From an uncultured Roseburia sp. (GTDB lineage: Bacteria > Bacillota_A > Clostridia > Lachnospirales > Lachnospiraceae), in NCBI GenBank assembly GCA_900753715.1, contig CAAEAE010000065.1, positions 1 to 64,000 on the forward strand: DNA of 64,000 nucleotides, given 5' to 3'. The translations under genes were made by a program, and so were the position numbers. Below the pieces are notes generated by a model. The model worked only from the letters and a program-made list of their open reading frames with translations. It made no database searches and was not told where the DNA came from. Positions 50,601 through 58,359 of the stretch are shown here, piece after piece. Within the stretch, counting starts at the first letter, position 1. Every line of letters starts with the position of its first letter.

Positions 50601-53047
50601 GTGTGGCAAAGGCAAATTCAGATTCTACTTATAAATTATTGTTAGATGCGCTTTCCGACTGCGACATGCTTACCTGGGGAGTGGGACAGGCGGTGACCTC
50701 CTATTGGTGGACGGAGCTTTGTACCTTAAGCAACATTGTGATTGCGAGCAGCCCGAATCTTGTCGAATTGTCCGAGGATGAGATAGACTTAACTACAACT
50801 GATTATCTTGACACAAGAACCAATCCGTTTGCAGGAAAAGAGATTCTCGGAATGGACTTGGAATATACGCTTCAATTTGCATCGGATGCCGCAAAAAATG
50901 GCTGGGATGGCATTTTCAGCTTCTATCAGACAACTTCCAGCGGCAGGGTTTCCATGCAGACGAATCCGTATCTTTGCTTTAACAGCGGAAGCGGAACCTG
51001 GATGGATTTGAACAATCCAAACAATGTGGCAAGCGGTGGAACCAACTGGGCAGCTTCGACAGAAACCGGGCAGGACTATGAAGTAAGTGTCAAAATCCGT
51101 AAGGATGGCGTTACGATTGCAATCGACGGAGAGGAGCTTTCGCTGTCAGAGGCTTCAAGTTCATCTGATGTGACGGCAGAAGAGATTCTTTCTTTTATCA
51201 GTGACTGTGATACCTTTACCTTTGGTGTTGGACTGGCACAGACTGCCTACTGGAACACGGAGCTTGCAACCATAAAGAATTTTTCTGCGAAGGCGGTATG
51301 CAGTAATACGACAGAGAGCGGAAATGACGATACGGACGATTCAGATGACAGCAGCGGTGACACGGAGACGGGTTCCATCGTAGTGCTTTCTGAAAATAGC
51401 TGGAAAATTCAAAAGAGCGATGGAATTTTATATCTGGATAATCCGGCAGCAGGTGTAGAACTTGAAAAAATAGAGATTTCTTATGACATCCTGTTTGCAT
51501 CGGATGCAGTGAAAAATGGCTGGGACGGGCTTTTCAGTTTTTATGACGAGACAACAGGAGCAAGGGTTTCCATTCAGAGTGCACCGTATATCTGCTACAA
51601 CGATATGGGCGAAGAGGATGTGCACTGGGCAGATATCAATAGTCCGGCGTTAGCTGGCAGTACCGACTGGGCGGCACTTGCAGAAACCGGAGAAACGTAT
51701 CATGTGGAGATTACGCTGACGGCGGATGAGGTTACATTGCAAGCTGCGGGAGAGACGCTTTCCTATGCGGACAGCACATCGGATAATTTTACCGGGTATG
51801 AGGAGATTTTAAACCTTATAGCAGACTGTTCAAAACTCACGATTGGTGTAGGAACAGCAGAAACTGCATTCTGGAACTCGGAACTGTGCACGATTTCTAA
51901 TTTCACGGTTACAGTCAATGGTGATGACAGCGACAATAGCGGAAGTAGTGACAGTAGTGGCAACAGTGGTGACGATAGTGGCAACAGTGGTGACGACAGT
52001 GGCAACAGTGGAAGCGGTGACAGCGGTAGTAGCAGCGGTGACGACAGTGACAATAGCGGAAGCAGTGACAGCAGCGGGGAAGAGAATAGCGAAACTGAGG
52101 AGACAGAGAGCGAGACCGAGGATAGTGAAACCGAAAGTGAAGAAGCTGATAGCGAAACTGAGGAGACAGAGAGCGGGGAGCTAGACAGCGAGACCGAGGA
52201 TAGTGAAACCGAAAGTGAAGAAGCTGATAGCGAAACTGAGGAGACAGAGAGTGAGACGACAGATAGCAGTGATACCACGGTGAGCAGCGAGACAACAGAT
52301 GACAGTGATGCCACAGTGAGCAGCGAAACGGCAGATAGCAGCGAGACAACAGATAGCAGTGAGACGACAGGGGAAGAGATTCCTGTGATTCAGGGGGCAT
52401 TGATTTTTGCACCAGATACAAAGAAAGATACAGTTTCTGATGAAAAGGAGCAGGAGTCTGAGACAATCATTAAAGGAGCGCTTTTGACAGAAGAAAAGGA
52501 GCAGGAAGAAACAACCGATTCCACAGAAGAAAAACAACTGCGCACGATAACAAGTGAAGAGACAACAACGGTTTTCATTACGGGAGACAGCAGTCTGCTG
52601 CCGGAAGGTGCCTCTCTTTCCTGGAAAGTGCTGACGGATGGAAGCACCTATGAAAAGGCGGTGACAGCCGCAAAGCAGTTGAAATCCTGTATGCTCTGTC
52701 AGGTCATGGAACTGAATCTTTTTGATGATAAGAATCTGGCACTGCATCAGCTTGACGGATATGTGAGTGTGACCGTTCCGCTGCCGGATGGCGTTGCAGA
52801 TACAGAAAAGCTGACGGTTTACCGGCTTGAGGAGGACGGAAGTCTGACTGCCTGTGAAACAGAGGTGTCAGATGGGGCACTGACCTTTCAGACCAATCAT
52901 TTCAGTACGTTTGTGGTGACAAAGGAAACAGAGAGCCATTCTTTTGAAATGGTTCTTCTGGTTGTTCTGTTGCTTGTTGCGGGAGCCGGCGGCTATCTGT
53001 TCCTCAGAAGAAAAATTGTACCTTTTAAGGTGCAATCAGCAAAATAG
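47621..53047 (+). CDS. Large cell-surface GH43 arabinanase-like protein with LamG-like repeats
   Basis: This is a 1808-residue secreted protein. A signal peptide (about 1-35) is followed by a GH43 five-blade propeller (about 60-430) with catalytic-type acids in H-D-P-S-I-V (D65), P-H-A-I-D-P-T-V (D262) and S-G-E-G-P-Y-I (general acid), as in endo-1,5-alpha-L-arabinanases. Then come a small beta domain, an Ig-like domain (about 575-660) and four LamG-like modules (about 665-860, 864-1035, 1045-1220, 1250-1425); the last three share A-S-D-A-(A/V)-K-N-G-W-D-G. An Asp/Ser/Glu/Thr-rich stretch (1432-1585), a C-terminal domain and a membrane helix ending L-F-L-R-R-K anchor it; no LPxTG motif is present. 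GGAGGGAG precedes ATG 47621. Confidence 0.85.
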   Translation: MKRKWRKTLSATMAVLLAAAPMGSIGTKTWAQENGTLITESEMEEILAGDTGTSATVRTRQSVHDPSIVADDGTYYVFGSHMGTAKTTDLSNWELLYSENNADCGLFGNAAGETVSYEEAFKENAYQGTVSVCRADGTKLEVDFGTYDAAAWIEDNTVSGNMWAPDVIYNTTMNKWCMYLSLNGANWDSTIILLTADDVEGPYVYQGPVVFTGFSTADSDDSFHDTDLELVLGDLDELPEKYRQRTDTSNGTWGEWWPHAIDPTVFYGDDGKLWLAYGSWSGGICMLELDENTGLRDYTVVYDSDSDTLGKSYTSDAYFGKRIAGGYYVSGEGPYIQKIGNYYYLFMSYGFYSPEGGYQMRIFRSENPDGPYVDAQGNSACYTGYVHNYNGSDTRGERLMAGYKWDSMDVAEVAQGHNSVFVDTDGKAYVIYHTKFADGTASHELRVHQLFVNEDGWLVAAPYEYDGETLSDSGYEVSQVTGEYGTILHSYVQDYAGLEYATPQQIVLNEDGSITGSYTGTWSVDADSPNIELVMDGHTYRGVLIEQKVDNENYSTLCFTAVNEEGLCIWGAMSSDAKSIIAQNVKNFDFGVPESTYTDIELPTEGNSGAVISWSSSDESVISADGTVAANRTEDVQVTLTATIGKGSYYYLLDFPVTVKAGDGTFSERTLIASYFTDNPQDLSVVMDGSLSVANPFYDGTTHGIDISGGVSVEFDVEKTGDLHMLGTILAFLGSGRLYFTPGSYLGYNATGGYFDANIKDWSLVQDYIGDGAHVKLEFLQDGFGVYVDGTLVYDEEIVSTENGGGTLTDYTKVLKWLNESAETLYFGYGSWWASVGDDEANCTISNVECYAETTTASSSTADAVVWYEKDEVTLASSDAITYEENPFYGEETDCLYLAYTINFASDAAKNGWDGVMSFFNSTTSGRISVQTNPYICFNAGDGNWMDLNNPSNTANGGTNWAATAETGTDYRVEILITTSGVTMSVDGETIAVSVAKANSDSTYKLLLDALSDCDMLTWGVGQAVTSYWWTELCTLSNIVIASSPNLVELSEDEIDLTTTDYLDTRTNPFAGKEILGMDLEYTLQFASDAAKNGWDGIFSFYQTTSSGRVSMQTNPYLCFNSGSGTWMDLNNPNNVASGGTNWAASTETGQDYEVSVKIRKDGVTIAIDGEELSLSEASSSSDVTAEEILSFISDCDTFTFGVGLAQTAYWNTELATIKNFSAKAVCSNTTESGNDDTDDSDDSSGDTETGSIVVLSENSWKIQKSDGILYLDNPAAGVELEKIEISYDILFASDAVKNGWDGLFSFYDETTGARVSIQSAPYICYNDMGEEDVHWADINSPALAGSTDWAALAETGETYHVEITLTADEVTLQAAGETLSYADSTSDNFTGYEEILNLIADCSKLTIGVGTAETAFWNSELCTISNFTVTVNGDDSDNSGSSDSSGNSGDDSGNSGDDSGNSGSGDSGSSSGDDSDNSGSSDSSGEENSETEETESETEDSETESEEADSETEETESGELDSETEDSETESEEADSETEETESETTDSSDTTVSSETTDDSDATVSSETADSSETTDSSETTGEEIPVIQGALIFAPDTKKDTVSDEKEQESETIIKGALLTEEKEQEETTDSTEEKQLRTITSEETTTVFITGDSSLLPEGASLSWKVLTDGSTYEKAVTAAKQLKSCMLCQVMELNLFDDKNLALHQLDGYVSVTVPLPDGVADTEKLTVYRLEEDGSLTACETEVSDGALTFQTNHFSTFVVTKETESHSFEMVLLVVLLLVAGAGGYLFLRRKIVPFKVQSAK
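52109..52264 (+). repeat. Two tandem copies of a 78-bp repeat in the acidic linker
   Basis: Copy 1 (52109-52186) and copy 2 (52187-52264) are nearly identical at DNA level and encode 26-residue units beginning S-E-T-E-D-S-E-T-E-S-E-E-A-D. They lie in a longer low-complexity stretch of S-D-N-S-G and S-E-T-T units (51920-52375). Slippage here would change the linker length in frame. Confidence 0.85.
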
Positions 53048-53058
53048 GGCAGGACGCA

Positions 53059-53087
53059 TTGAATTTAAGCGGGGGAGATGTTAAAGT
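53059..53087 (+). promoter_or_regulatory. Promoter of the hydrogenase-maturation leader
   Basis: TTGAAT (53059-53064), a 17-bp spacer, TAAAGT (53082-53087), directly after the arabinanase stop codon. Confidence 0.6.
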
Positions 53088-53093
53088 ATTAAC

Positions 53094-53218
53094 AAATAAA
53101 AATGTCCCCTGACACCGAATCACAAACATGAGGTGAAAGCTACGACAGAACAGTGCATAACGGATGAACCCGCGAGGAAACGGGGCGGGTTTGTGCAGCT
53201 ATTTGTAGATTCTTAAGT
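53094..53218 (+). promoter_or_regulatory. Structured leader of the TM1266-hydE-hydG genes (candidate riboswitch-like element)
   Basis: About 125 non-coding bases lie between the promoter and an intrinsic terminator that itself precedes the first gene, the usual layout of terminating riboswitches. CACAAAC (53121-53127) can pair with GTTTGTG (53189-53195), while AACCCGC (53167-53173) can pair with GCGGGTT (53185-53191). The two helices compete for the bases 53189-53191. The core has purine-rich joining segments such as GAGGTGAAAGC. I recognise no known class. Alternatively it is a separate small RNA. Confidence 0.45.
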
Positions 53219-53246
53219 ACCGGGGAGGCAACTCCCCGGTTTTTTT
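53219..53246 (+). terminator. Intrinsic terminator upstream of the TM1266-family gene
   Basis: ACCGGGGAG pairs perfectly with CTCCCCGGT around GCAA and is followed by six T; it ends 40 bases before the next start codon, so it may be an attenuator. Confidence 0.88.
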
Positions 53247-53285
53247 GCGCTATAGGGGATATCATTTAATAAGGAGAAAAGTAAG

Positions 53286-53552
53286 ATGACGGAGACACGG
53301 ATTGCCCTGATTGGGATTATTGTGGAAAATATGGATTCCATCGAGGCGTTAAACAGTCTGTTGCATGAGAACAGCCATTACATTGTCGGCAGAATGGGAA
53401 TCCCTTATCGGGAGAGGGGCGTCAACATTATCAGTGTTGCGATTGATGCACCACAGGATGTGATTAATGCACTTTCCGGAAAATTAGGACGGCTGCATGG
53501 AATCACGGCAAAAACAGTTTATTCAAATATTAGTGGAAAATCAGATGAGTAG
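53286..53552 (+). CDS. TM1266-family iron-only hydrogenase system putative regulator
   Basis: This 88-residue protein with a ferredoxin-like (ACT/NikR-C-like) pattern begins R-I-A-L-I-G-I-I-V-E and continues I-V-G-R-M-G-I-P-Y-R-E-R-G-V-N-I-I-S-V. These small proteins are found beside [FeFe]-hydrogenase maturation genes and are presumed regulators; no DNA-binding segment is visible. TAAGGAG precedes the ATG. The hydE start overlaps its last codons by 8 bp. Confidence 0.88.
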   Translation: MTETRIALIGIIVENMDSIEALNSLLHENSHYIVGRMGIPYRERGVNIISVAIDAPQDVINALSGKLGRLHGITAKTVYSNISGKSDE

Positions 53553-54591
53553 AGAACGAGAAATCATAGACAGCCTGGAAAAAAACGGAAATTTGGAAAA
53601 AGAGCAGTTAAAGATTTTGCTGGAGACCAAAAATCAGGAAGCAATCGAATATCTGCACGAGCGGGCGCGTGAGACCGCCCACAGAATATATGGAAACAAG
53701 GTGTACATCCGCGGACTGATTGAATTTACCAATTATTGCAAAAACGACTGTTATTACTGCGGAATCCGCAGGAGCAACGGTCATGCAGACCGCTACCGGC
53801 TAAGTCAGGAGCAGATTCTCTCCTGCTGTGAAGCCGGTTATGAACTGGGATTTCGCACCTTTGTGTTACAGGGGGGGGAAGACCCTTATTTTACGGATGA
53901 AAAAATCTGTACGCTGGTGTCCGGGATAAAGAAAGCGTACCCGGACTGTGCTGTGACGCTGTCCATCGGGGAAAAGGAGCGGGAGAGTTATGAGGCGTAC
54001 TTTAAAGCGGGAGCAGACCGCTATCTGCTGCGCCATGAGACGGCGGATGAAACGCATTACAGAAAGCTGCACCCGGCAGAAATGTCGCTTTCACACCGCA
54101 AACAGTGTCTTAGAAATCTAAAGGAAATCGGCTATCAGACCGGGTGCGGATTTATGGTAGGCTCTCCAGGGCAGACCATCGACACACTGTATGAGGATTT
54201 AGCGTTTATCAAAGAATTACAGCCGGAAATGGTCGGAATCGGACCGTTCATTCCACAGAAGGACACACCGTTTGGCGAGGAGGCGGCAGGAACGTTAGAG
54301 CAGACGCTTCGTTTGTTATCCATTATCCGGTTAATGCACCCGCATGTGCTGCTTCCATCGACAACGGCTCTTGGAACCATTCATCCGCTCGGAAGGGAAA
54401 AAGGAATTCGTGCGGGAGCGAATGTTGTGATGCCCAATCTTTCTCCGGTTGATGTGCGGGAGAAATATAAATTATATGACAATAAAATCTGTACCGGAGA
54501 CGAGGCTGCGGAATGTCGTTTCTGTATGCAGAGACGGATGGAAAGCGTCGGTTATGAGGTAGTGACAGACCGGGGCGATTATAAAAGGTGA
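53545..54591 (+). CDS. hydE: [FeFe]-hydrogenase H-cluster radical SAM maturase HydE
   Basis: This 348-residue radical SAM protein has C-K-N-D-C-Y-Y-C-G-I-R as the cluster motif (about residue 69) and later L-Q-G-G-E-D-P-Y. Its end carries C-R-F-C-M-Q-R-R. HydE helps build the organometallic precursor of the hydrogenase 2Fe subcluster. I place the start at ATG 53545, which overlaps the preceding gene; an in-frame start at 53497 would lie deep inside it. hydG follows 62 bp later; hydF is not in the window. Confidence 0.92.
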   Translation: MSREREIIDSLEKNGNLEKEQLKILLETKNQEAIEYLHERARETAHRIYGNKVYIRGLIEFTNYCKNDCYYCGIRRSNGHADRYRLSQEQILSCCEAGYELGFRTFVLQGGEDPYFTDEKICTLVSGIKKAYPDCAVTLSIGEKERESYEAYFKAGADRYLLRHETADETHYRKLHPAEMSLSHRKQCLRNLKEIGYQTGCGFMVGSPGQTIDTLYEDLAFIKELQPEMVGIGPFIPQKDTPFGEEAAGTLEQTLRLLSIIRLMHPHVLLPSTTALGTIHPLGREKGIRAGANVVMPNLSPVDVREKYKLYDNKICTGDEAAECRFCMQRRMESVGYEVVTDRGDYKR

Positions 54592-54653
54592 TGGTCAGAA
54601 AGTAAACTATTAATATAGAAGAAACCCGGGCACACGGGAGAAAAGGAGTATGT

Positions 54654-56075
54654 ATGTACAACGCAAAATCATTAAAAGCAGAAGAATTTATTTCGGATGA
54701 GGAAATCAGGGAGACACTTGCCTATGCAGATGCAAACAAGGACAATGTGGAACTGATTGATTCCATCATCGCAAAGGCGAGAGAACGCAAGGGCTTAAAT
54801 CACAGGGAGGCATCGGTACTGCTCGCCTGCGAGATTCCGGAAAAAGTGGATGAGGTGTATGCACTGGCAGAGCAGATTAAGAAGGATTTCTATGGAAACC
54901 GTATCGTGCTTTTTGCACCGCTTTATCTGTCGAACTATTGCGTAAACGGCTGTGTTTACTGCCCGTATCACTTGAAAAACAAGCATATTGCAAGAAAGAA
55001 GCTGACCCAGGAGGAAATTGCCCAGGAAGTAACGGCGTTGCAGGATATGGGACACAAACGTCTTGCAATCGAGGCTGGTGAGGACCCGGTCAACAATCCA
55101 ATCGAGTATATCTTAGAGTGTATCAAGACGATTTACAGCGTAAAGCATAAGAATGGCTCTATCCGCCGTGTCAATGTCAATATTGCAGCTACAACCGTAG
55201 AAAACTACCGCAAGTTAAAAGAAGCAGGCATCGGAACTTATATCCTGTTCCAGGAGACCTACCATAAAGAAAGCTATGAGAAGCTGCATCCAACGGGACC
55301 AAAGCACAACTATGATTATCATACCGAGGCAATGGACCGCGCGATGGAGGGTGGAATCGATGATGTAGGACTTGGTGTTTTGTTTGGACTTGAAATGTAC
55401 CGCTATGAGTTTGCCGGACTTTTGATGCACGCAGAGCATCTTGAGGCAGTTCACGGAGTGGGACCGCACACCATCAGCGTTCCGCGAATCAAACACGCAG
55501 ACGACATTGATCCGTCCGCATTTGATAACGGCATCAGTGATGATACTTTTGCAAAAATCTGTGCGCTGATTCGTATTTCCGTGCCGTATACCGGAATGAT
55601 TATTTCCACCAGAGAGAGCCAGGCGGTCAGAGAAAAGGTACTGCCACTTGGAGTTTCCCAGATCAGCGGCGCTTCCCGTACCAGTGTCGGCGGTTATGCA
55701 GAACCGGAGACAGAGGAGGATTTAACGAGTGCGCAGTTTGACGTCAGCGACCAGCGTTCCCTTGATGAAGTGGTCAACTGGCTGATGAAGCTTGGATATA
55801 TCCCGAGTTTTTGTACCGCATGCTACCGTGAGGGAAGAACCGGAGACCGTTTTATGGCGCTGTGTAAAAATATGCAGATTTTAAACTGCTGTCATCCGAA
55901 TGCACTGATGACGTTAAAGGAATATCTCGAGGACTACGCCAGCGAGGAAACCAGAAAAATCGGTATGGAGCTTATCGAGCGCGAGCTTGAAAAGATTCCA
56001 AACGAAAAGGTAAAAAAGACAGCATCAGACCACATTCATGATATCGCAGAAGGAAAGAGAGATTTCCGGTTCTAA
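54654..56075 (+). CDS. hydG: [FeFe]-hydrogenase H-cluster radical SAM maturase HydG
   Basis: This 473-residue tyrosine lyase makes the CO and CN ligands of the H-cluster. The N-terminal cluster motif is C-V-N-G-C-V-Y-C-P-Y (about residue 99). The C-terminal auxiliary cluster motif, C-T-A-C-Y-R-E-G-R with a further cysteine about 22 residues on, separates HydG from the related ThiH. Length is standard. AAGGAG precedes the ATG. It is closed by a strong terminator. Confidence 0.95.
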   Translation: MYNAKSLKAEEFISDEEIRETLAYADANKDNVELIDSIIAKARERKGLNHREASVLLACEIPEKVDEVYALAEQIKKDFYGNRIVLFAPLYLSNYCVNGCVYCPYHLKNKHIARKKLTQEEIAQEVTALQDMGHKRLAIEAGEDPVNNPIEYILECIKTIYSVKHKNGSIRRVNVNIAATTVENYRKLKEAGIGTYILFQETYHKESYEKLHPTGPKHNYDYHTEAMDRAMEGGIDDVGLGVLFGLEMYRYEFAGLLMHAEHLEAVHGVGPHTISVPRIKHADDIDPSAFDNGISDDTFAKICALIRISVPYTGMIISTRESQAVREKVLPLGVSQISGASRTSVGGYAEPETEEDLTSAQFDVSDQRSLDEVVNWLMKLGYIPSFCTACYREGRTGDRFMALCKNMQILNCCHPNALMTLKEYLEDYASEETRKIGMELIERELEKIPNEKVKKTASDHIHDIAEGKRDFRF

Positions 56076-56116
56076 TCCAATATGCACAATCTGTTCGGTT
56101 AATTGCCGGATGACAT

Positions 56117-56146
56117 AGTCCTTGGCGGATTCGCCAAGGACTTTTT
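56117..56146 (+). terminator. Rho-independent terminator after hydG
   Basis: AGTCCTTGGCG pairs perfectly with CGCCAAGGACT around GATT and is followed by T residues. Confidence 0.9.
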
Positions 56147-56149
56147 CTG

Positions 56150-56485
56150 TTATTTGAATCATAAGCGTTCCTTTTCTAAGAAAAGTTTTCTTTCGGATTT
56201 ACTGATTAAATTCGTGGTTCCATGCATGATACTCAATTCTTATATGGGTTCCTACAGCACAGATACGCTGGCGAACATCGGGCAGTCGGAGAGATGACAA
56301 CACCGTTATCTATGATAATTACCGGGGTGACGATGGCAGAGGCGGGATTACTTCCACTTTTAAAGAAGAAAAATCTTTTCATTGCAGTGGCAGTGAGACT
56401 GCTTCTGATACCGGTAGTCTGCATCGGGCTGTTCTGGCTTCTTGGAATTTCCGGAACGGCGGCGGTCGTGACATTGCTATTATAG
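56150..56485 (+). pseudogene. AEC-family (auxin efflux carrier-like) transporter remnant
   Basis: The first frame reads D-L-L-I-K-F-V-V-P-C-M-I-L-N-S-Y and stops at 56297. A second, shifted frame carries T-T-P-L-S-M-I-I-T-G-V-T-M-A-E and A-V-R-L-L-L-I-P-V-V, ending in G-T-A-A-V-V-T-L-L-L at 56485. These are head and tail membrane segments of AEC permeases with the middle deleted near 56280. There is no start codon with a ribosome site. Confidence 0.65.
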
Positions 56486-56615
56486 GTAATTCCTATAGCG
56501 GGTCAAAACTTTTCCATATTAGACAAATCAAAACGAGGATGATATATATAATATATGCTTTTTTAAAAGAGCATTAATCCTATATGAGAGATAGGAATAG
56601 GATGGAGGAAGATTT

Positions 56616-57662
56616 ATGATTGAATTACGCGAAGTGAATAAAATATTTACGGCAGGCGACCATGTGGTGGAAGCGGCAAAAGACGTAAATCTTCGCATTG
56701 AGGATGGAGAAGTGTTCGGAATTATCGGATACAGCGGAGCTGGAAAGAGTACACTGGTACGATGTATCAATCTGTTGGAGCGGCCGACATCCGGGCAGGT
56801 ATTTTTAGATGATACGGAACTTACCACATTAAGTGATAAACAACTGCGCGAGAGCCGGAAAAATATCGGAATGATTTTTCAGCAGTTCAACTTGTTTTCT
56901 TCGAGAAATGTATACGGAAATGTTGCGTATCCCTTAAAGCACAGCAAGTTAAGCAAAGAGGAGAAGAAAAAGAAGGTTGAGAGTCTGCTAGAACTGGTAG
57001 GACTTTCGGATAAGGCAAAATCTTATCCATCCCAGCTCTCCGGTGGACAAAAGCAGCGTGTGGCAATCGCAAGAGCGCTTGCGAGTGACCCGAAGGTGTT
57101 GCTTTGTGATGAGGCAACGAGTGCCTTAGACCCGCAGACGACACATTCCATTTTACAGCTTTTAAAGGAATTAAATAAAAAACTTGGAATTACGGTGATT
57201 CTGATTACCCACGAGATGGATGTTATCAAGGAAATCTGTGACAGGGTAGCTGTCATGGAGAACGGAAGAGTTGTAGAGCAGGGAGACGTTTTCAGCATCT
57301 TTGCAAATCCGAAGGAAAAAATCACCCGCGAATTTATCGATACGACGTCAAATCTTTCTAAGATTTATGAATTGATTGGTGAAAAAGCGGAGATTACCCA
57401 AATTAATCCGGGCGAGTGTATCGCCAAATTCAAATATCTGGTGCGCAGTTCCTCGGAGGCATTGGTTTCGACGATTTCCAGACAGTATCACATCAATGTC
57501 AATATTATTTTCGGGAATATTGAGCTGATAGGTTCCGAGCCGCTTGGCGGACTTGTGGCAATCTTAAGCGGAGAGCCGCAGGATATAGAAGGAGCATTAA
57601 ATTATCTGAGAGAAAAAAACGTAGGAGTGGAGGTGATTCTGGATGCAAGAAATCCTCAATAA
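56616..57662 (+). CDS. metN: Methionine ABC transporter ATP-binding protein
   Basis: This 348-residue ATPase has Walker A G-Y-S-G-A-G-K-S-T (about residue 38), signature L-S-G-G-Q-K-Q-R and Walker B L-L-C-D-E-A-T-S-A-L-D. A C-terminal NIL domain (about 265-345) is present; in MetN it binds methionine and inhibits transport when internal levels are high. GGAGGAAG precedes the ATG. The metI start overlaps its end by 20 bp. No S-box or T-box was recognised upstream. Confidence 0.94.
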   Translation: MIELREVNKIFTAGDHVVEAAKDVNLRIEDGEVFGIIGYSGAGKSTLVRCINLLERPTSGQVFLDDTELTTLSDKQLRESRKNIGMIFQQFNLFSSRNVYGNVAYPLKHSKLSKEEKKKKVESLLELVGLSDKAKSYPSQLSGGQKQRVAIARALASDPKVLLCDEATSALDPQTTHSILQLLKELNKKLGITVILITHEMDVIKEICDRVAVMENGRVVEQGDVFSIFANPKEKITREFIDTTSNLSKIYELIGEKAEITQINPGECIAKFKYLVRSSSEALVSTISRQYHINVNIIFGNIELIGSEPLGGLVAILSGEPQDIEGALNYLREKNVGVEVILDARNPQ

Positions 57663-58323
57663 TCTTTTTCCAAATGTGGCAGAAAAATTCCCGGCATTCT
57701 GGGAAAGTATCGGACAGACGCTTGAAATGGTTATCCGTTCCAGTGTGATTGGGCTTATCATTGGTGCAGTGCTCGGTGTCGTGCTGGTTGTGACCAAAAA
57801 GGGAGGAATCTTCCAGAACACCGTTGTTTTTCAGATTGTAGACAAATTAGTCAATCTGTTTCGAGCAATCCCGTTTATTATCTTACTTACGTTTGTAATG
57901 CCATTATCCCGTGCCATCATGGGAACGGCAATTGGTGTTGACGGGGCAATCGTTCCATTGATTTTTGGAATGGTACCGTTCTTCTCAAGACAAATGGAGA
58001 GTGCGCTTTCCGAGGTCTCACCGGGACTGATTGAGGCGGCAGAATCGATGGGAAACAGCAAATGGCAGATTATCGGAAGTGTTTATTTAAGAGAGAGTAT
58101 TCCGCAGATTGCAAGGGCAGTCTCCATTACCTTAATCAGTTTAATCGGACTAACCGCCATGGCAGGAGCAGTCGGAGCCGGCGGACTTGGAGATTTCGCC
58201 ATCCGCTACGGACATGACAGAAATCAGGTGGATGTCACCTACGCCACCATCATCGTGCTGGTATTGTTTGTCAGCATTATCCAGTTGGCAGGCAACCTGA
58301 TTGCCAGGAAAAATACACACTAA
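57643..58323 (+). CDS. metI: Methionine ABC transporter permease
   Basis: This 226-residue inner-membrane protein has about five helices and the BPD permease loop, here E-A-A-E-S-M-G-N-S-K-W-Q-I-I followed by L-R-E-S-I-P. R-A-I-P-F-I-I-L and G-A-V-G-A-G-G-L-G-D are typical of MetI. It overlaps metN, indicating coupled translation. Confidence 0.94.
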   Translation: MQEILNNLFPNVAEKFPAFWESIGQTLEMVIRSSVIGLIIGAVLGVVLVVTKKGGIFQNTVVFQIVDKLVNLFRAIPFIILLTFVMPLSRAIMGTAIGVDGAIVPLIFGMVPFFSRQMESALSEVSPGLIEAAESMGNSKWQIIGSVYLRESIPQIARAVSITLISLIGLTAMAGAVGAGGLGDFAIRYGHDRNQVDVTYATIIVLVLFVSIIQLAGNLIARKNTH

Positions 58324-58359
58324 ACATTATTTTAAAATAAAAGAAAAGAGGAAAAAATT

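Noticed and set aside
51763..52466. Two long minus-strand open frames opposite the arabinanase linker
   Set aside because: They are Ser/Leu- or His/Arg-rich translations of the repetitive plus-strand Ser/Asp/Glu codons, with no ribosome site or family pattern.
52900..53047. Sortase LPxTG anchor at the end of the arabinanase
   Set aside because: There is a membrane helix and a basic tail but no LPxTG-like motif before it; the protein is called membrane-anchored instead.
53121..53200. Resemblance of the hyd leader to FMN or c-di-GMP riboswitches (ACCCGCGAG and GGTGAAAGC stretches)
   Set aside because: Only short motifs agree; the order and spacing of conserved elements of those riboswitch classes are absent.
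56488..56615. Possible S-box or T-box leader ahead of metN
   Set aside because: No conserved SAM-riboswitch or T-box sequence is present; only small A/T hairpins such as TCCTAT/ATAGGA near the ribosome site.
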